Part shown: positions 23,004 to 31,315 of the stretch, in pieces
Layout: each line of letters opens with the position of its first letter
How positions within the stretch are numbered: position 1 is the stretch's first letter
Origin: JBCCSZ01 sp039199225
GTDB taxonomy: Bacteria; Bacteroidota; Bacteroidia; Chitinophagales; Saprospiraceae
Assembly: GCA_039199225.1 (NCBI GenBank)
Contig: JBCCSZ010000027.1
Coordinates: 1-36,900, forward strand
Direction of reading: 5' to 3'
Length of the DNA stretch: 36,900 nucleotides
Program-made: the position numbers and the translations under genes
Notes under the pieces: model-generated
Seen by the model: only the letters and a program-made list of their open reading frames with translations
Databases searched by the model: none
What the model was told of the DNA's origin: nothing

Positions 23004-24803
23004 ATGTGCCTTGGGGTGTTGTTTCCAATTTTGTGGATGCTGCCTTCTTTGCTATCGGCTCAATATCAACACTATCAGCTCCAATTAGTTGCCTTGGACA
23101 AAGAAGCCGATTTTTTGTCTAAACATGTGGAGATCGATCCGCAATTTCCAGACAGTTTGGCACTTCGTTCCTCCCTCAACGACCTGCTGGGGCAATTGCG
23201 CGCGCAGGCTTTCATCGAGGCATCTGTTGACAGTCTAAGCTTTCAAGACAGCATTGCCAGGGCTTTTGTTTGGGTGGGACAAACCTATACTTGGGCGCAA
23301 CTGGACCGCGGCAATTTGGAAGATGTATTTCTGGATAGAATCGGCTACAAAGAGCGCCTGTACCAAGATAAACCCTTCCACTATTCCGAGCTGCAACAAC
23401 TATTAGACCGCTTGTTGAATTATGCAGAAGAAAATGGCTTTCCCTTTGCTTCTGTCGGCCTGAAGGATGTGCAAATCGTCAACGGACAGGTAAAAGCGCG
23501 CCTACACCTGAACAAAGGGCGGCTCGTCCTCATCGAGGGTGTCAATGTGATCGGAGATGTTCGCATCTCCAAGACCTATCTCGAAAACTATTTGGGACTC
23601 AAGGAAGGCACCTTGTACAGCAAAACCCGCATCCAAAAAATTCGCAACCGCCTAAAGGAATTGCCCTTCCTTCGAGAAAAGCGCAGTACGACGGTCACTT
23701 TCAAGGGCGATAAGGCCATCGTCAATTTGTTTTTGACCAAAAAGAAAAACAGCCGTTGGGACTTCATCTTTGGTATCCTGCCAGGCAATGATGCCAACAA
23801 CGACCGGCAATTGCAACTGTCTTTTTCTTTTACGGGCGATTTGCAAAACCAATTTGGTAAAGGTGAAAAGTTGTTTGTCGACTTTCAACAATTGCGGCCT
23901 GAAAACCAGGAGCTGGAATTGCGTTTTGCCTATCCCTACATACTGGGACTGCCCTTTGGTGCAGACTTTAATTTCCAACTCTTTCGACGGGATACTACCC
24001 TGCGCGACCTCAACGCCAGCATCGGCATACAATACCTACTGGAAGGGGGCAACTACCTTCGGGCCTACTACAACAATCGCTCAACCGCCCTGCTGACCGT
24101 CCAGGAGCGAGACATCATCAACAGCCGCCGCCTCCCACCCAATATCGATGTGCGAAATACCTCCTTTGGCTTGGAATACAACCTGCAAAAGCTCGATTAT
24201 CGCTTCAATCCACAAAAGGGCTGGGGATTGCTCCTTCGAGGGGGAGCTGGCCTCAAGCGGATTCTAAAGAACAACAACATTTTGGCTTTGGAAGATGAAG
24301 GCGATCCAGCCTTTGATTTCGAAAGCCTCTACGACAGCCTCAACCTGAGCACCTTTCAGTATCGTTTGGAAGCTAAGCTTGCGTATTATTGGCCCTTGGC
24401 CGTTTTGGGTCGCAGCACCATCAAGCTGGGGGCCGAAGGAGGGCTGATTTTATCTGGAGAAGACATTTACCAAAACGAGCAATACCGCTTGGGAGGCAAC
24501 CGCTTGCTGCGCGGCTTCGATGAGGAATCCATTTTTGCAACGCGCTTCAGTGTCTTCACCCTAGAGTATCGCGTCCTACTTGGGCTCAACTCCTACGCCT
24601 TTTTGTTTGGCGATTTTGCTTATCTCGAAGATTTGACGGCTGATGGCAGCCGCTACGACAGTCCCTATGGATTTGGAGGTGGCATCACGATTGATACGAA
24701 GGCAGGCTTGCTTGGCGTCAGCCTGGCCTGGGGCGCCCGGCGAACCAATCCCATAGATTTCAGGAATACGAAAGTACACCTGGGATTCATCAGTTACTTC
24801 TGA
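23004..24803 (+). CDS. Omp85-superfamily outer-membrane protein (BamA/TamA-like)
   Basis: This ~600-residue protein has a signal sequence ending S-L-L-S-A-Q, one or two POTRA-like repeats in the N-terminal third (including I-E-G-V-N-V-I-G-D-V-R-I-S and L-P-F-L-R-E-K-R-S), and a C-terminal 16-strand-type barrel. The barrel carries Y-R-L-G-G-N-R-L-L-R-G-F, the conserved R-G-F lid-loop motif, and ends in an aromatic (I-S-Y-F), the usual recognition signal. The start is uncertain. The ATG at 23004 gives a signal peptide without a basic n-region; a TTG at 22992 would add G-R-R; a TTG at 22902 is probably too far upstream. At about 600 residues it is shorter than BamA and lacks its five POTRAs, so a TamA-like or lineage-specific translocator is more likely. 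Its last 10 bp overlap the 3' end of convergent uvrC. Confidence 0.88.
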   Translation: MCLGVLFPILWMLPSLLSAQYQHYQLQLVALDKEADFLSKHVEIDPQFPDSLALRSSLNDLLGQLRAQAFIEASVDSLSFQDSIARAFVWVGQTYTWAQLDRGNLEDVFLDRIGYKERLYQDKPFHYSELQQLLDRLLNYAEENGFPFASVGLKDVQIVNGQVKARLHLNKGRLVLIEGVNVIGDVRISKTYLENYLGLKEGTLYSKTRIQKIRNRLKELPFLREKRSTTVTFKGDKAIVNLFLTKKKNSRWDFIFGILPGNDANNDRQLQLSFSFTGDLQNQFGKGEKLFVDFQQLRPENQELELRFAYPYILGLPFGADFNFQLFRRDTTLRDLNASIGIQYLLEGGNYLRAYYNNRSTALLTVQERDIINSRRLPPNIDVRNTSFGLEYNLQKLDYRFNPQKGWGLLLRGGAGLKRILKNNNILALEDEGDPAFDFESLYDSLNLSTFQYRLEAKLAYYWPLAVLGRSTIKLGAEGGLILSGEDIYQNEQYRLGGNRLLRGFDEESIFATRFSVFTLEYRVLLGLNSYAFLFGDFAYLEDLTADGSRYDSPYGFGGGITIDTKAGLLGVSLAWGARRTNPIDFRNTKVHLGFISYF

Positions 24804-26614
24804 TCTGGATTTACGGAACCTTCAAAATATTGCTGCAACTTTCGGGCGACCCCCTTGCCCACCAATTGTTCGATGGCTTCGATGGGAGCAGCCTTAATTT
24901 TTTTGACAGACTTGAAATGCTTCAATAACTTATCAGCCGTTTTCGCTCCGACTCCTGGGACATTGGTCAATTCCGTTCCTGTAAAGTTGCGAGAGCGCTG
25001 GTCGCGATGAAAAGTGATCGCAAAGCGATGCGCTTCGTTTCGGGCTTGTTGAATGAGCTTTAGGGATTCCGACTTTTTGTTGATGTAGAGCGGGATGGGG
25101 TCCTCTGGAAAGAAGATTTCCTCCAACCGCTTGGCAATACCGATGATGGTTATTTTATCCCGAATTTCCAATTTGTCGAGGCTCTTTACGGCTGCGCTCA
25201 ACTGCCCCTTACCTCCATCGATGATGACCAGTTGTGGCAGTGGCTGTTCTTCATCGATCATCCGCTTGTAACGGCGGTAAACCACTTCCTCCATGGAGGC
25301 AAAATCATCTGGCCCGACCACTGTTTTGATGTTGAAGTGCCGATAATCTTTTTTTGCAGGACGGGCATTTTTAAAAACGACGCAGGAGGCTACTGGGAAA
25401 GAACCCTGCATATTGGAGTTGTCAAAACATTCGAGATGCATTGGCAGTCGATCCATTTGAAGGTCATCCTGAAGGGTTCGCAAAATGCGCTCTGCCGGCG
25501 TTTGCTTGTTTTGCCGACTGATTTCTTCCTTTTGCTTTTGAAGGAGGAAATACTTGACATTCTTTTCTGATAAATCCACCAATTTCTTCTTATCCCCAAT
25601 CTTTGGTATCGTAATACTCAATTCAGTATCCGTCAACTGTACTTCAAAAGGCAAAATGATCTCTCTGGTAATGCTATTGAAACGCTCTCGCAGCTCGGGG
25701 ATGGCGTATTCCAGCAATTCCTTTTCGTCGCTGTCCAGGTTTTTAGTCATTTCCTGGGTGTAGCTGTTAATAATGGCACCATTGGCTACTTTCAAATAGT
25801 TGACATAGGCGTACTTTTCATTGGTTGCAATGGTGAAGACGTCCACATCGCGGATGGTTGTACTGACGACGGTTGACTTTCCTTGGTAGTCTTCAAAGGC
25901 CGTCAGTTTTTCCTTTAAATCTTGCGCTTTTTCAAATTCCAGATTCTCTGCTAAGGTTCTCATCTCGGCCTTAAAGTGCTCTTTTACAGCGCCAAAATGC
26001 CCTTTGAGGATGTTCCGGATTTGACGAATCTTTTGATTGTAGGTCTCTTCCTCCTCCAAGCCTTCACAAGGACCCAGGCAGTTTTTGATGTGGTATTCCA
26101 GACAAACCTTGAACTTTCCCCGCTCAATATTGGCCTCCGAAAGATTGAAACTGCAGGTTCGCAGAGGAAACAGATTTTTAATCAGATCGAGAATGATCTT
26201 CAGCCTTGACTTGGACGTGTAAGGGCCAAAGTAAGTGGAGCCATCTTTGATGACCCGCCGGGTAATAAAGACTCTTGGAAATCGCTCTTTCTTGATACAG
26301 ATGTAGGAATAGGACTTACCATCCTTCAGCATCACGTTGTAGCGTGGCTGGTTCTTTTTGATGAGGGTATTTTCCAGCAAAAGTGCATCCGTCTCTGTTT
26401 CTACGATGGTGTACTTGATGTGGTCAGCGTTTTTGACCATGACCCTCGTTTTGTGCGGTAGGTGCTTTTTAGAACCAAAGTAGGAAGACAGGCGACTTTT
26501 TAAGCTCTTGGCCTTTCCCACATATATAATCACCCCATCCGAATCGATGAATCGGTAAACGCCAGGTTGTTTTGGCAAGCTTGGTGCAATCTCTTTGTAA
26601 TCCTCTGTGGTCAT
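24794..26614 (-). CDS. uvrC: UvrABC excinuclease subunit C
   Basis: This 606-residue dual-incision nuclease of nucleotide excision repair has all its domains. The GIY-YIG nuclease is at about 15-95 (G-V-Y-R-F-I-D...I-I-Y-V-G-K-A-K-S-L-K-S-R). A Cys-rich segment with C-L-E-Y-H-I-K-N-C-L-G-P-C follows, where the family has an Fe-S cluster. A UVR motif for UvrB contact lies near 210-245 (L-E-F-E-K-A-Q-D-L-K-E-K-L). The RNase H-like second nuclease comes next (E-C-F-D-N-S-N-M-Q-G and I-D-G-G-K-G-Q-L), then a helix-hairpin-helix pair at the end (N-V-P-G-V-G-A-K-T-A). It lies 90 bp after parC on the same strand and may share its transcript. Confidence 0.97.
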   Translation of the reverse strand: MTTEDYKEIAPSLPKQPGVYRFIDSDGVIIYVGKAKSLKSRLSSYFGSKKHLPHKTRVMVKNADHIKYTIVETETDALLLENTLIKKNQPRYNVMLKDGKSYSYICIKKERFPRVFITRRVIKDGSTYFGPYTSKSRLKIILDLIKNLFPLRTCSFNLSEANIERGKFKVCLEYHIKNCLGPCEGLEEEETYNQKIRQIRNILKGHFGAVKEHFKAEMRTLAENLEFEKAQDLKEKLTAFEDYQGKSTVVSTTIRDVDVFTIATNEKYAYVNYLKVANGAIINSYTQEMTKNLDSDEKELLEYAIPELRERFNSITREIILPFEVQLTDTELSITIPKIGDKKKLVDLSEKNVKYFLLQKQKEEISRQNKQTPAERILRTLQDDLQMDRLPMHLECFDNSNMQGSFPVASCVVFKNARPAKKDYRHFNIKTVVGPDDFASMEEVVYRRYKRMIDEEQPLPQLVIIDGGKGQLSAAVKSLDKLEIRDKITIIGIAKRLEEIFFPEDPIPLYINKKSESLKLIQQARNEAHRFAITFHRDQRSRNFTGTELTNVPGVGAKTADKLLKHFKSVKKIKAAPIEAIEQLVGKGVARKLQQYFEGSVNPDQK

Positions 26615-26704
26615 AGGACCATCTTATGTTTTAGCTGTTTTGCCATCCCGACGAATACGGCTATTCACCTAATTGGTGGTTGGATGATTTTCTACGATGA
26701 AAGA

Positions 26705-29317
26705 TTAAAACATCTTGGTCTGTCCATTGTTTTCGATGTCAAAATCAATGGAATCGCCGGCTTTAAGTTTCTGCTTGTCGTTCGTCTTTACAGCCTCTAT
26801 TTTCAGAATCTTCTTTTCTGTCAATTTATTGCCTTTGGCTTTCCAGCCTTTGACATCAATAAAACCAGCCAACTCCAGTTCGTAGGTAACCGTTTCTCTA
26901 TTTTCGCGAATATTGTAGTGGACAACGGGGTCCGCCTCGATGGTTGCATAATAAAGCTTTGAACTTCGGTGGTCAGTGATGTACTTGTAACGCTCGTTGG
27001 TCGTCGTCGTCTCTACTTGAAAGCGCTTGACCATTGTCCAACCTCTTTCTGCCTCAAAATAAACAGCAGTGATGACACATTCCGGATTGAACTTGCCAAT
27101 GTACAGAATCTCTTTGGGATCAAATTTGCGGGATTTATCGAAGTTGGCAATTTCGTATTCACCATTGCTGTAAAGCGCCAATATGTGGTCTCCCGTGTCG
27201 AAATCTCCCAAGAAAATACCTCGCTCACTGGTATTGAGGCGGCCACTGACACCGTCCATCCACACTTTCAAAGCACCCAAGGTAGATTGCCCCACTTCCT
27301 TCTGAACGACTTTGCGGACTGGGTAGCGGGTGACAATATTCCCCTTTGATACCCGCCCTTTGATGGCCAACTCGTCAAAATAATAATCGAAAACTTTCTT
27401 CTTAGCGGTACTACCTTGCGACAAATAGACCGTTACAACCTCCGATTCTCCATTGGGATTAGCTGTAAAGTAGTGAACTTTAGAACCTTTTCCACCAGTC
27501 GTCAGATCGTATTCCTTATCGCGAGTAATGGCTGTTACATTGAAACGCTTGGCCATCGAACGGCCAGTTTTCCCATCCACATAGACCATATTGTAAGTTG
27601 TTCGGTCATCCCCCTTTTTCCAAACAGCGACATGGATGATGTTTTTGCCAATGAATACTTTTTCGGAGATTCGAACTACTTTGAATTTCCCTTCCTTGGT
27701 AAAGGCAATCACATCGTCGATGTCCGAACATTCCGCAACAAACTCGTCCTTGCGCAAGCTGGTTCCGACAAATCCATCCTTTCGGCTGACGTACAATTTT
27801 GCATTATTGGCAACCACCTGAACAGCCTGGATGCTATCAAAAGTTTTGATCTCCGTTCGGCGTTCCTTGCCTTTGCCGTATTTTTGAAGCAAGCGTTTAA
27901 AGTAGGCGACGGCATAATCGGTTAGATGATTTAAGTCGTGCTCTACTTGTGTCAACTCTTCTTTCAATCGCGCAATTTGTTCCTCCGCTTTGAAAGAATT
28001 GTATTTCGAAATCCGCTTAATGCGAATCTCTGTCAATCGAGTGATGTCCTCCTCTGTTATATCGCGAATCAACCGAAGGCGCTTGTCTCCTCGCTTCGGT
28101 TTGTCGGCAGGGGTTACGACATACTTGCGCAACTCGGTATCGATGGTGGTTATGACCTCTTCCCAAGTTTCGCATTCCTCGATTTCACGGTAGATTCTAT
28201 TTTCTATGAAGATACGCTCCAAGCTGGCAAAGAAGAGCTTTTCTTCTAGCTCGTGCTTTCGAATTTCCAACTCTTGTCGAAGCAGGTCACGGGTATTTTC
28301 CGTACAAATTTTTAGAATATCATGAACCGAGAGGAAATGTGGTTTGTCCTCGACAATGATACACGCATTGGTTGAAATCGACACCTCGCAATTGGTGAAA
28401 GCATACAAAGCGTCGACGGTCAAATCAGGTGAAATGCCGGGCGCTAAATCAATAACAATTTCGACATCTTTAGCAGTGTTATCCGTGATCTTTTTGACCT
28501 TGATTTTTCCTTTCTCATTGGCCTTGACGATGCTGTCTGTCATGCTGGTGGTCGTCACGCCGTAAGGCAATTCACGGATAGCCAGCGTTTTCTTATCGAT
28601 TTGCTCAATTTTGGCTCGCACCTTCACCTTTCCACCTCGCTTGCCTGCATTGTAATCCGTCACATCAATCATGCCTCCAGTCTGGAAATCTGGAAAAATC
28701 TGGAAGCGCTTCCCTTGTAATATTTTGATCGAAGCCTTGATGAGCTCGATGAAATTGTGCGGCAGTATTTTGGTAGACAAACCCACGGCAATTCCTTCGA
28801 CCCCTTGCGACAAGACCAAGGGAAACTTCATAGGCAGCGCAATGGGTTCTCTTTTCCGACCATCATAAGACAACTGCCATTCGGTTGTTTGTCCATTAAA
28901 GGCAACATCCAAGGCAAATTTTGTCAATCGGGCTTCAATATAACGAGCGGCGGCAGCAGAGTCTCCGGTTCGAACATCCCCCCAGTTACCCTGGGGATCA
29001 ATCAGCAAATCTTTCTGACCCAAATTGACCAAGGCAGCGCCAATAGCTGCATCCCCATGCGGATGGTACTGCATGGTCTGACCGATGATGTTGGCAACTT
29101 TGTGATACCTTCCATCATCCATCTCTTTCATAGAATGCAAAATGCGTCGCTGAACCGGCTTGAGTCCATCGACGATGCCTGGAACGGCGCGCTCTAGGAT
29201 CACATAGGAAGCATAGTCTAGGAAGTAATCCTCATACATCCCAGTTAAAGTAATGATCGAGTCACCGTTCTCGTCTACCGTTTGTCTCTTAGGAGCCTCG
29301 ATGTTCTTTTTCGCCAT
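26705..29317 (-). CDS. parC: DNA topoisomerase IV subunit A
   Basis: This 870-residue type IIA topoisomerase A subunit cuts and rejoins both DNA strands to unlink daughter chromosomes, together with ParE. The active-site region G-D-S-A-A-A-A-R-Y-I-E-A-R-L has the DNA-attaching Tyr126 with Arg125 before it. Q-Y-H-P-H-G-D (83-89) and G-N-W-G lie in the winged-helix DNA-binding part. The tower and coiled coil follow, and the C-terminal ~380 residues form a GyrA-CTD-type blade repeat. The N-A-N-I-I-G-Q-T-M-Q-Y-H-P-H-G-D-A-A-I-G pattern and the long CTD favour ParC over GyrA. The start is the ATG at 29317; a longer TTG start at 29356 falls inside the promoter's -7 box. The ParE gene is not in the window. 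Confidence 0.93.
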   Translation of the reverse strand: MAKKNIEAPKRQTVDENGDSIITLTGMYEDYFLDYASYVILERAVPGIVDGLKPVQRRILHSMKEMDDGRYHKVANIIGQTMQYHPHGDAAIGAALVNLGQKDLLIDPQGNWGDVRTGDSAAAARYIEARLTKFALDVAFNGQTTEWQLSYDGRKREPIALPMKFPLVLSQGVEGIAVGLSTKILPHNFIELIKASIKILQGKRFQIFPDFQTGGMIDVTDYNAGKRGGKVKVRAKIEQIDKKTLAIRELPYGVTTTSMTDSIVKANEKGKIKVKKITDNTAKDVEIVIDLAPGISPDLTVDALYAFTNCEVSISTNACIIVEDKPHFLSVHDILKICTENTRDLLRQELEIRKHELEEKLFFASLERIFIENRIYREIEECETWEEVITTIDTELRKYVVTPADKPKRGDKRLRLIRDITEEDITRLTEIRIKRISKYNSFKAEEQIARLKEELTQVEHDLNHLTDYAVAYFKRLLQKYGKGKERRTEIKTFDSIQAVQVVANNAKLYVSRKDGFVGTSLRKDEFVAECSDIDDVIAFTKEGKFKVVRISEKVFIGKNIIHVAVWKKGDDRTTYNMVYVDGKTGRSMAKRFNVTAITRDKEYDLTTGGKGSKVHYFTANPNGESEVVTVYLSQGSTAKKKVFDYYFDELAIKGRVSKGNIVTRYPVRKVVQKEVGQSTLGALKVWMDGVSGRLNTSERGIFLGDFDTGDHILALYSNGEYEIANFDKSRKFDPKEILYIGKFNPECVITAVYFEAERGWTMVKRFQVETTTTNERYKYITDHRSSKLYYATIEADPVVHYNIRENRETVTYELELAGFIDVKGWKAKGNKLTEKKILKIEAVKTNDKQKLKAGDSIDFDIENNGQTKMF

Positions 29318-29353
29318 ATTTCGTAAAATTGTCGTATTTGTGTGGTGTGAATG

Positions 29354-29385
29354 CAAATATATTGAAAGTAGCCGCTTTATACAAA
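29354..29385 (-). promoter_or_regulatory. Canonical Bacteroidota promoter of parC
   Basis: On the minus strand TTTG (29382-29385), then 20 nt, then TATATTTG (29354-29361): both elements and the spacing are ideal. The inferred start near 29350 gives a leader of about 33 nt to the ATG at 29317. A TTG start at 29356 would lie inside the -7 box. Confidence 0.8.
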
Positions 29386-29455
29386 GGAAGCTTTTTGGTC
29401 GGTCTTTTGTTCAATCGAATAGCTCTTGCAAGAAGATGAGACTACGCAAGTAGGG

Positions 29456-29884
29456 CTATGCCTCGACAATTTCTTTGATCTTTTCCAGCACCATTCCCCA
29501 ATTTTGACCAGCATGCTGTTGGTTTTCAATGGATGCAAAATATCGCTGCCGGGCAGTGAGGGTACATCCCCCTTCGCTCTCCTCTATTACGTAGGTCACT
29601 AGAGCATAGTTTTCTTCCACATCTTCAATACCTGTGAAGCTGCTCCAATAGGTATATTCCAAGCATTTGGTTGGCTCCACTCTCTTTAAAATACCTTTAT
29701 CCTGATATTTTGTGCCTTCGTACGTTCCTTGAAAGATAATAGGACTTCCCTCCTGCCAATTGGTGACGGTCTCTGTTCCAAAAAGATACTGGCGAATGAT
29801 TTCCGGTGTGACGAGTGCTTGCCAAACGGCCGATGCTGAAGCATTGATGGAGATGCTTTTCTCAATCTGAAGGTCCTGTAACAT
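29456..29884 (-). CDS. SRPBCC / AHSA1-domain protein
   Basis: This 142-residue single-domain protein has the START/Bet-v1 helix-grip fold of the AHSA1 (activator of Hsp90 ATPase-like) family. The family's opening is visible: I-x-K-S-I-S-I-N-A-S-A-S-A-V-W-Q-A-L-V-T-P-E-I-I-R-Q-Y-L-F-G-T. A G-x-x-I-x-F-x-G strand, L-E-Y-T-Y-W-S, and the C-terminal amphipathic helix N-W-G-M-V-L-E-K-I-K-E-I-V follow. Such proteins bind hydrophobic small molecules in a central cavity; the ligand is unknown. A good promoter lies just upstream. Confidence 0.92.
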   Translation of the reverse strand: MLQDLQIEKSISINASASAVWQALVTPEIIRQYLFGTETVTNWQEGSPIIFQGTYEGTKYQDKGILKRVEPTKCLEYTYWSSFTGIEDVEENYALVTYVIEESEGGCTLTARQRYFASIENQQHAGQNWGMVLEKIKEIVEA

Positions 29885-29918
29885 AGAGGGAATATTTTGA
29901 AGATTGGTAAATCGATAC

Positions 29919-29952
29919 CAAAAATAAACAATTTATTTTAAATTTCAGAAAA
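29919..29952 (-). promoter_or_regulatory. Probable promoter of the SRPBCC gene
   Basis: On the minus strand TTTTC (29948-29952) is followed after 21 nt by TATTTTTG (29919-29926), a perfect -7 box with a near-match -33. The leader to the ATG at 29884 would be about 30 nt. Confidence 0.6.
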
Positions 29953-29995
29953 TGTTTTAAAAATAAAACCATATATCTCTTCCAATCGCGCTAGA

Positions 29996-30020
29996 TTGCT
30001 TATTTTACGTACGTAAGCAA
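29996..30020. promoter_or_regulatory. Nested palindromic operator-like site before the short peptide gene
   Basis: TTGCTTA (29996-30002) and TAAGCAA (30014-30020) form a perfect inverted repeat, and a perfect 12-bp palindrome, TTACGTACGTAA, occupies 30005-30016. The site ends 12 bp before the peptide's ATG, so a protein bound there would sit at the transcription start or leader. Confidence 0.55.
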
Positions 30021-30032
30021 AACTCTACAGAC

Positions 30033-30176
30033 ATGATGCAGCATTCAGAAAACCTTCAGTCTTTTAGCAATTTTAAAATTTCAACCAATCAGTGCAAAAA
30101 TGTCAAAGGCGGTAGTGGCACCATTACGATGTTAGATACCGACCTGGAAACCATCGTCAAGCAGCCTCCCAAGTAA
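30033..30176 (+). CDS. Short double-glycine-leader peptide, candidate secreted or modified peptide precursor
   Basis: This 47-codon frame starts ATG-ATG. The first 27 residues look like a secretion leader: a helical, hydrophobic-polar stretch L-Q-S-F-S-N-F-K-I-S-T-N-Q-C-K-N-V, then K-G-G at 25-27. The pattern F-K-I-S-x-x-Q-x-x-x-V-K-G-G is that of Bacteroidota double-glycine leaders cut by the C39 peptidase of an ABC exporter. The 20-residue remainder, S-G-T-I-T-M-L-D-T-D-L-E-T-I-V-K-Q-P-P-K, is Thr/Asp/Glu-rich without Cys, so a lanthionine product is unlikely; an ester- or amide-linked product, or an unmodified peptide, is possible. No exporter or modifying enzyme is adjacent. A palindromic site lies just upstream. 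Coding is inferred from the leader pattern alone. Confidence 0.6.
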   Translation: MMQHSENLQSFSNFKISTNQCKNVKGGSGTITMLDTDLETIVKQPPK

Positions 30177-30399
30177 GCAGTTTGTAGCTATTGGGTGAAC
30201 AACCAGTTGGAGAGAAGCCTTTTTACAGACGAAGCTAAAAACACAGGCGATGCCACAGCATCGACAAGAATTTTTAATGAGTAGGTAGAAAAGCTTTTAT
30301 CCAAATTCTGGGTTCGTATTTAACGCTATGAACTGCCTAGATTTGGGCTGTGTTCGACAAGCTACTTTACCCACCACAGAAAGAAAACAACAATCCGAG
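30177..30399. other. Intergenic stretch after the short peptide gene
   Basis: Apart from a 34-codon frame at 30328 that runs antisense into the OmpA-like gene and looks meaningless, nothing is seen here. There is no clear hairpin with a U-run to end the peptide transcript. Confidence 0.4.
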
Positions 30400-31191
30400 T
30401 TAGTTCATCAGATCAGGGCTTTCCAGTAATTTGAAGAACTGATCGAGCTTGGGCATGATGACAATCTCTGTGCGGCGGTTCATGCTGCGACCTTCATCTG
30501 TTTCATTTTCCGCTCTGGGGTCAAATTGAGAACGGCCAGCAGCAGTGAGGCGCTCTGGCTCTACCAAGTAATCTTCCTGCAGCATCCGCACCACAGCAGT
30601 CGCCCTTTTCACGCTTAAGTCCCAGTTGTCCGCTACGCAACTGTTGGTGATGGGAATATCGTCTGTATGCCCTTCCACCAGGACGTCCAGCTCATAGTGG
30701 TCATTGATAACGGTTGCTATCTTATCGATCACCCCCTTGGCCTGGGCGTTGATCTTCGAACTACCAGAGGAAAATAAGAGCTTATCAGATATGGAAACGT
30801 GGACTTTACCACCGCGAACCTCCACCTGGATGTCGTCATCGTTGATGTCGCTTAGGGAGCGCTTCAAATTCATAACCAATGCCAGGTTGAGCGAATCCTT
30901 GTTTTGGATTTTTGTGGTGAGGTCCTGAATGAAACCATATTGTTGAGAGATGGATTCTAAGGATTTCTTGATGCTTTCGGCGCCTGATTTATTGATGACA
31001 GAAAGGTCGGTCATCAGTTCCAGTTGGCTGCTATTGGTATTTTTCAAATAATCGACCTGGTTCTCCAATTCGGCCACCTGCTTGGTTTTGAAAGCCAGTT
31101 CACTTTCGAGTTTGGCAATCTTTTCCTTGTTGCCACAGGAAGAAAACAATACAATTGCTACTACAAAGGAAAGAAAAGTTGATTTTTTCAT
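30400..31191 (-). CDS. OmpA-family peptidoglycan-binding lipoprotein
   Basis: This 263-residue lipoprotein has signal peptide M-K-K-S-T-F...L-F-S-S-C (lipidated Cys19). A coiled-coil segment follows (about 22-55, E-L-E-N-Q-V-D-Y-L-K type heptads), then a helical spacer, and a C-terminal OmpA/MotB domain (about 125-250). The domain contains S-S-G-S-S-K-I-N, V-E-G-H-T-D-D-I-P-I, N-W-D-L-S-V-K-R-A and R-S-M-N-R-R-T-E-I-V-I, which bind peptidoglycan. The form with N-W-D-L-S and D-D-I-P-I is the MotB-like branch. It probably tethers the outer membrane to the wall. The start is ATG 31191; the longer in-frame start at 31296 would put 35 non-signal residues in front. The gene is divergent from icmF. 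Confidence 0.92.
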   Translation of the reverse strand: MKKSTFLSFVVAIVLFSSCGNKEKIAKLESELAFKTKQVAELENQVDYLKNTNSSQLELMTDLSVINKSGAESIKKSLESISQQYGFIQDLTTKIQNKDSLNLALVMNLKRSLSDINDDDIQVEVRGGKVHVSISDKLLFSSGSSKINAQAKGVIDKIATVINDHYELDVLVEGHTDDIPITNSCVADNWDLSVKRATAVVRMLQEDYLVEPERLTAAGRSQFDPRAENETDEGRSMNRRTEIVIMPKLDQFFKLLESPDLMN

Positions 31192-31244
31192 TTTTGCTAT
31201 TTTTCGGCCATAATGTGCGTATAGATAAACTACCTCGATACAGG

Positions 31245-31280
31245 TTTTAGTACTCTCCTCCTCAATTTTTCGTAAATTTG
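31245..31280 (+). promoter_or_regulatory. Probable promoter of icmF
   Basis: TAAATTTG (31273-31280) is a perfect -7 box, with TTTTAG (31245-31250) 22 nt upstream as an approximate -33. Transcription would start near 31286. The alternative GTG start at 31280 begins on the last base of the -7 box, so the ATG at 31316 must be used on this message. Confidence 0.6.
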
Positions 31281-31315
31281 TGATTCCCATATCCAACGAC
31301 CAAATTATAAAAAGA

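Noticed and set aside
30328..30432. A 34-codon frame running into the OmpA-like gene
   Set aside because: It is antisense to that gene's 3' end and shows no leader or domain pattern.
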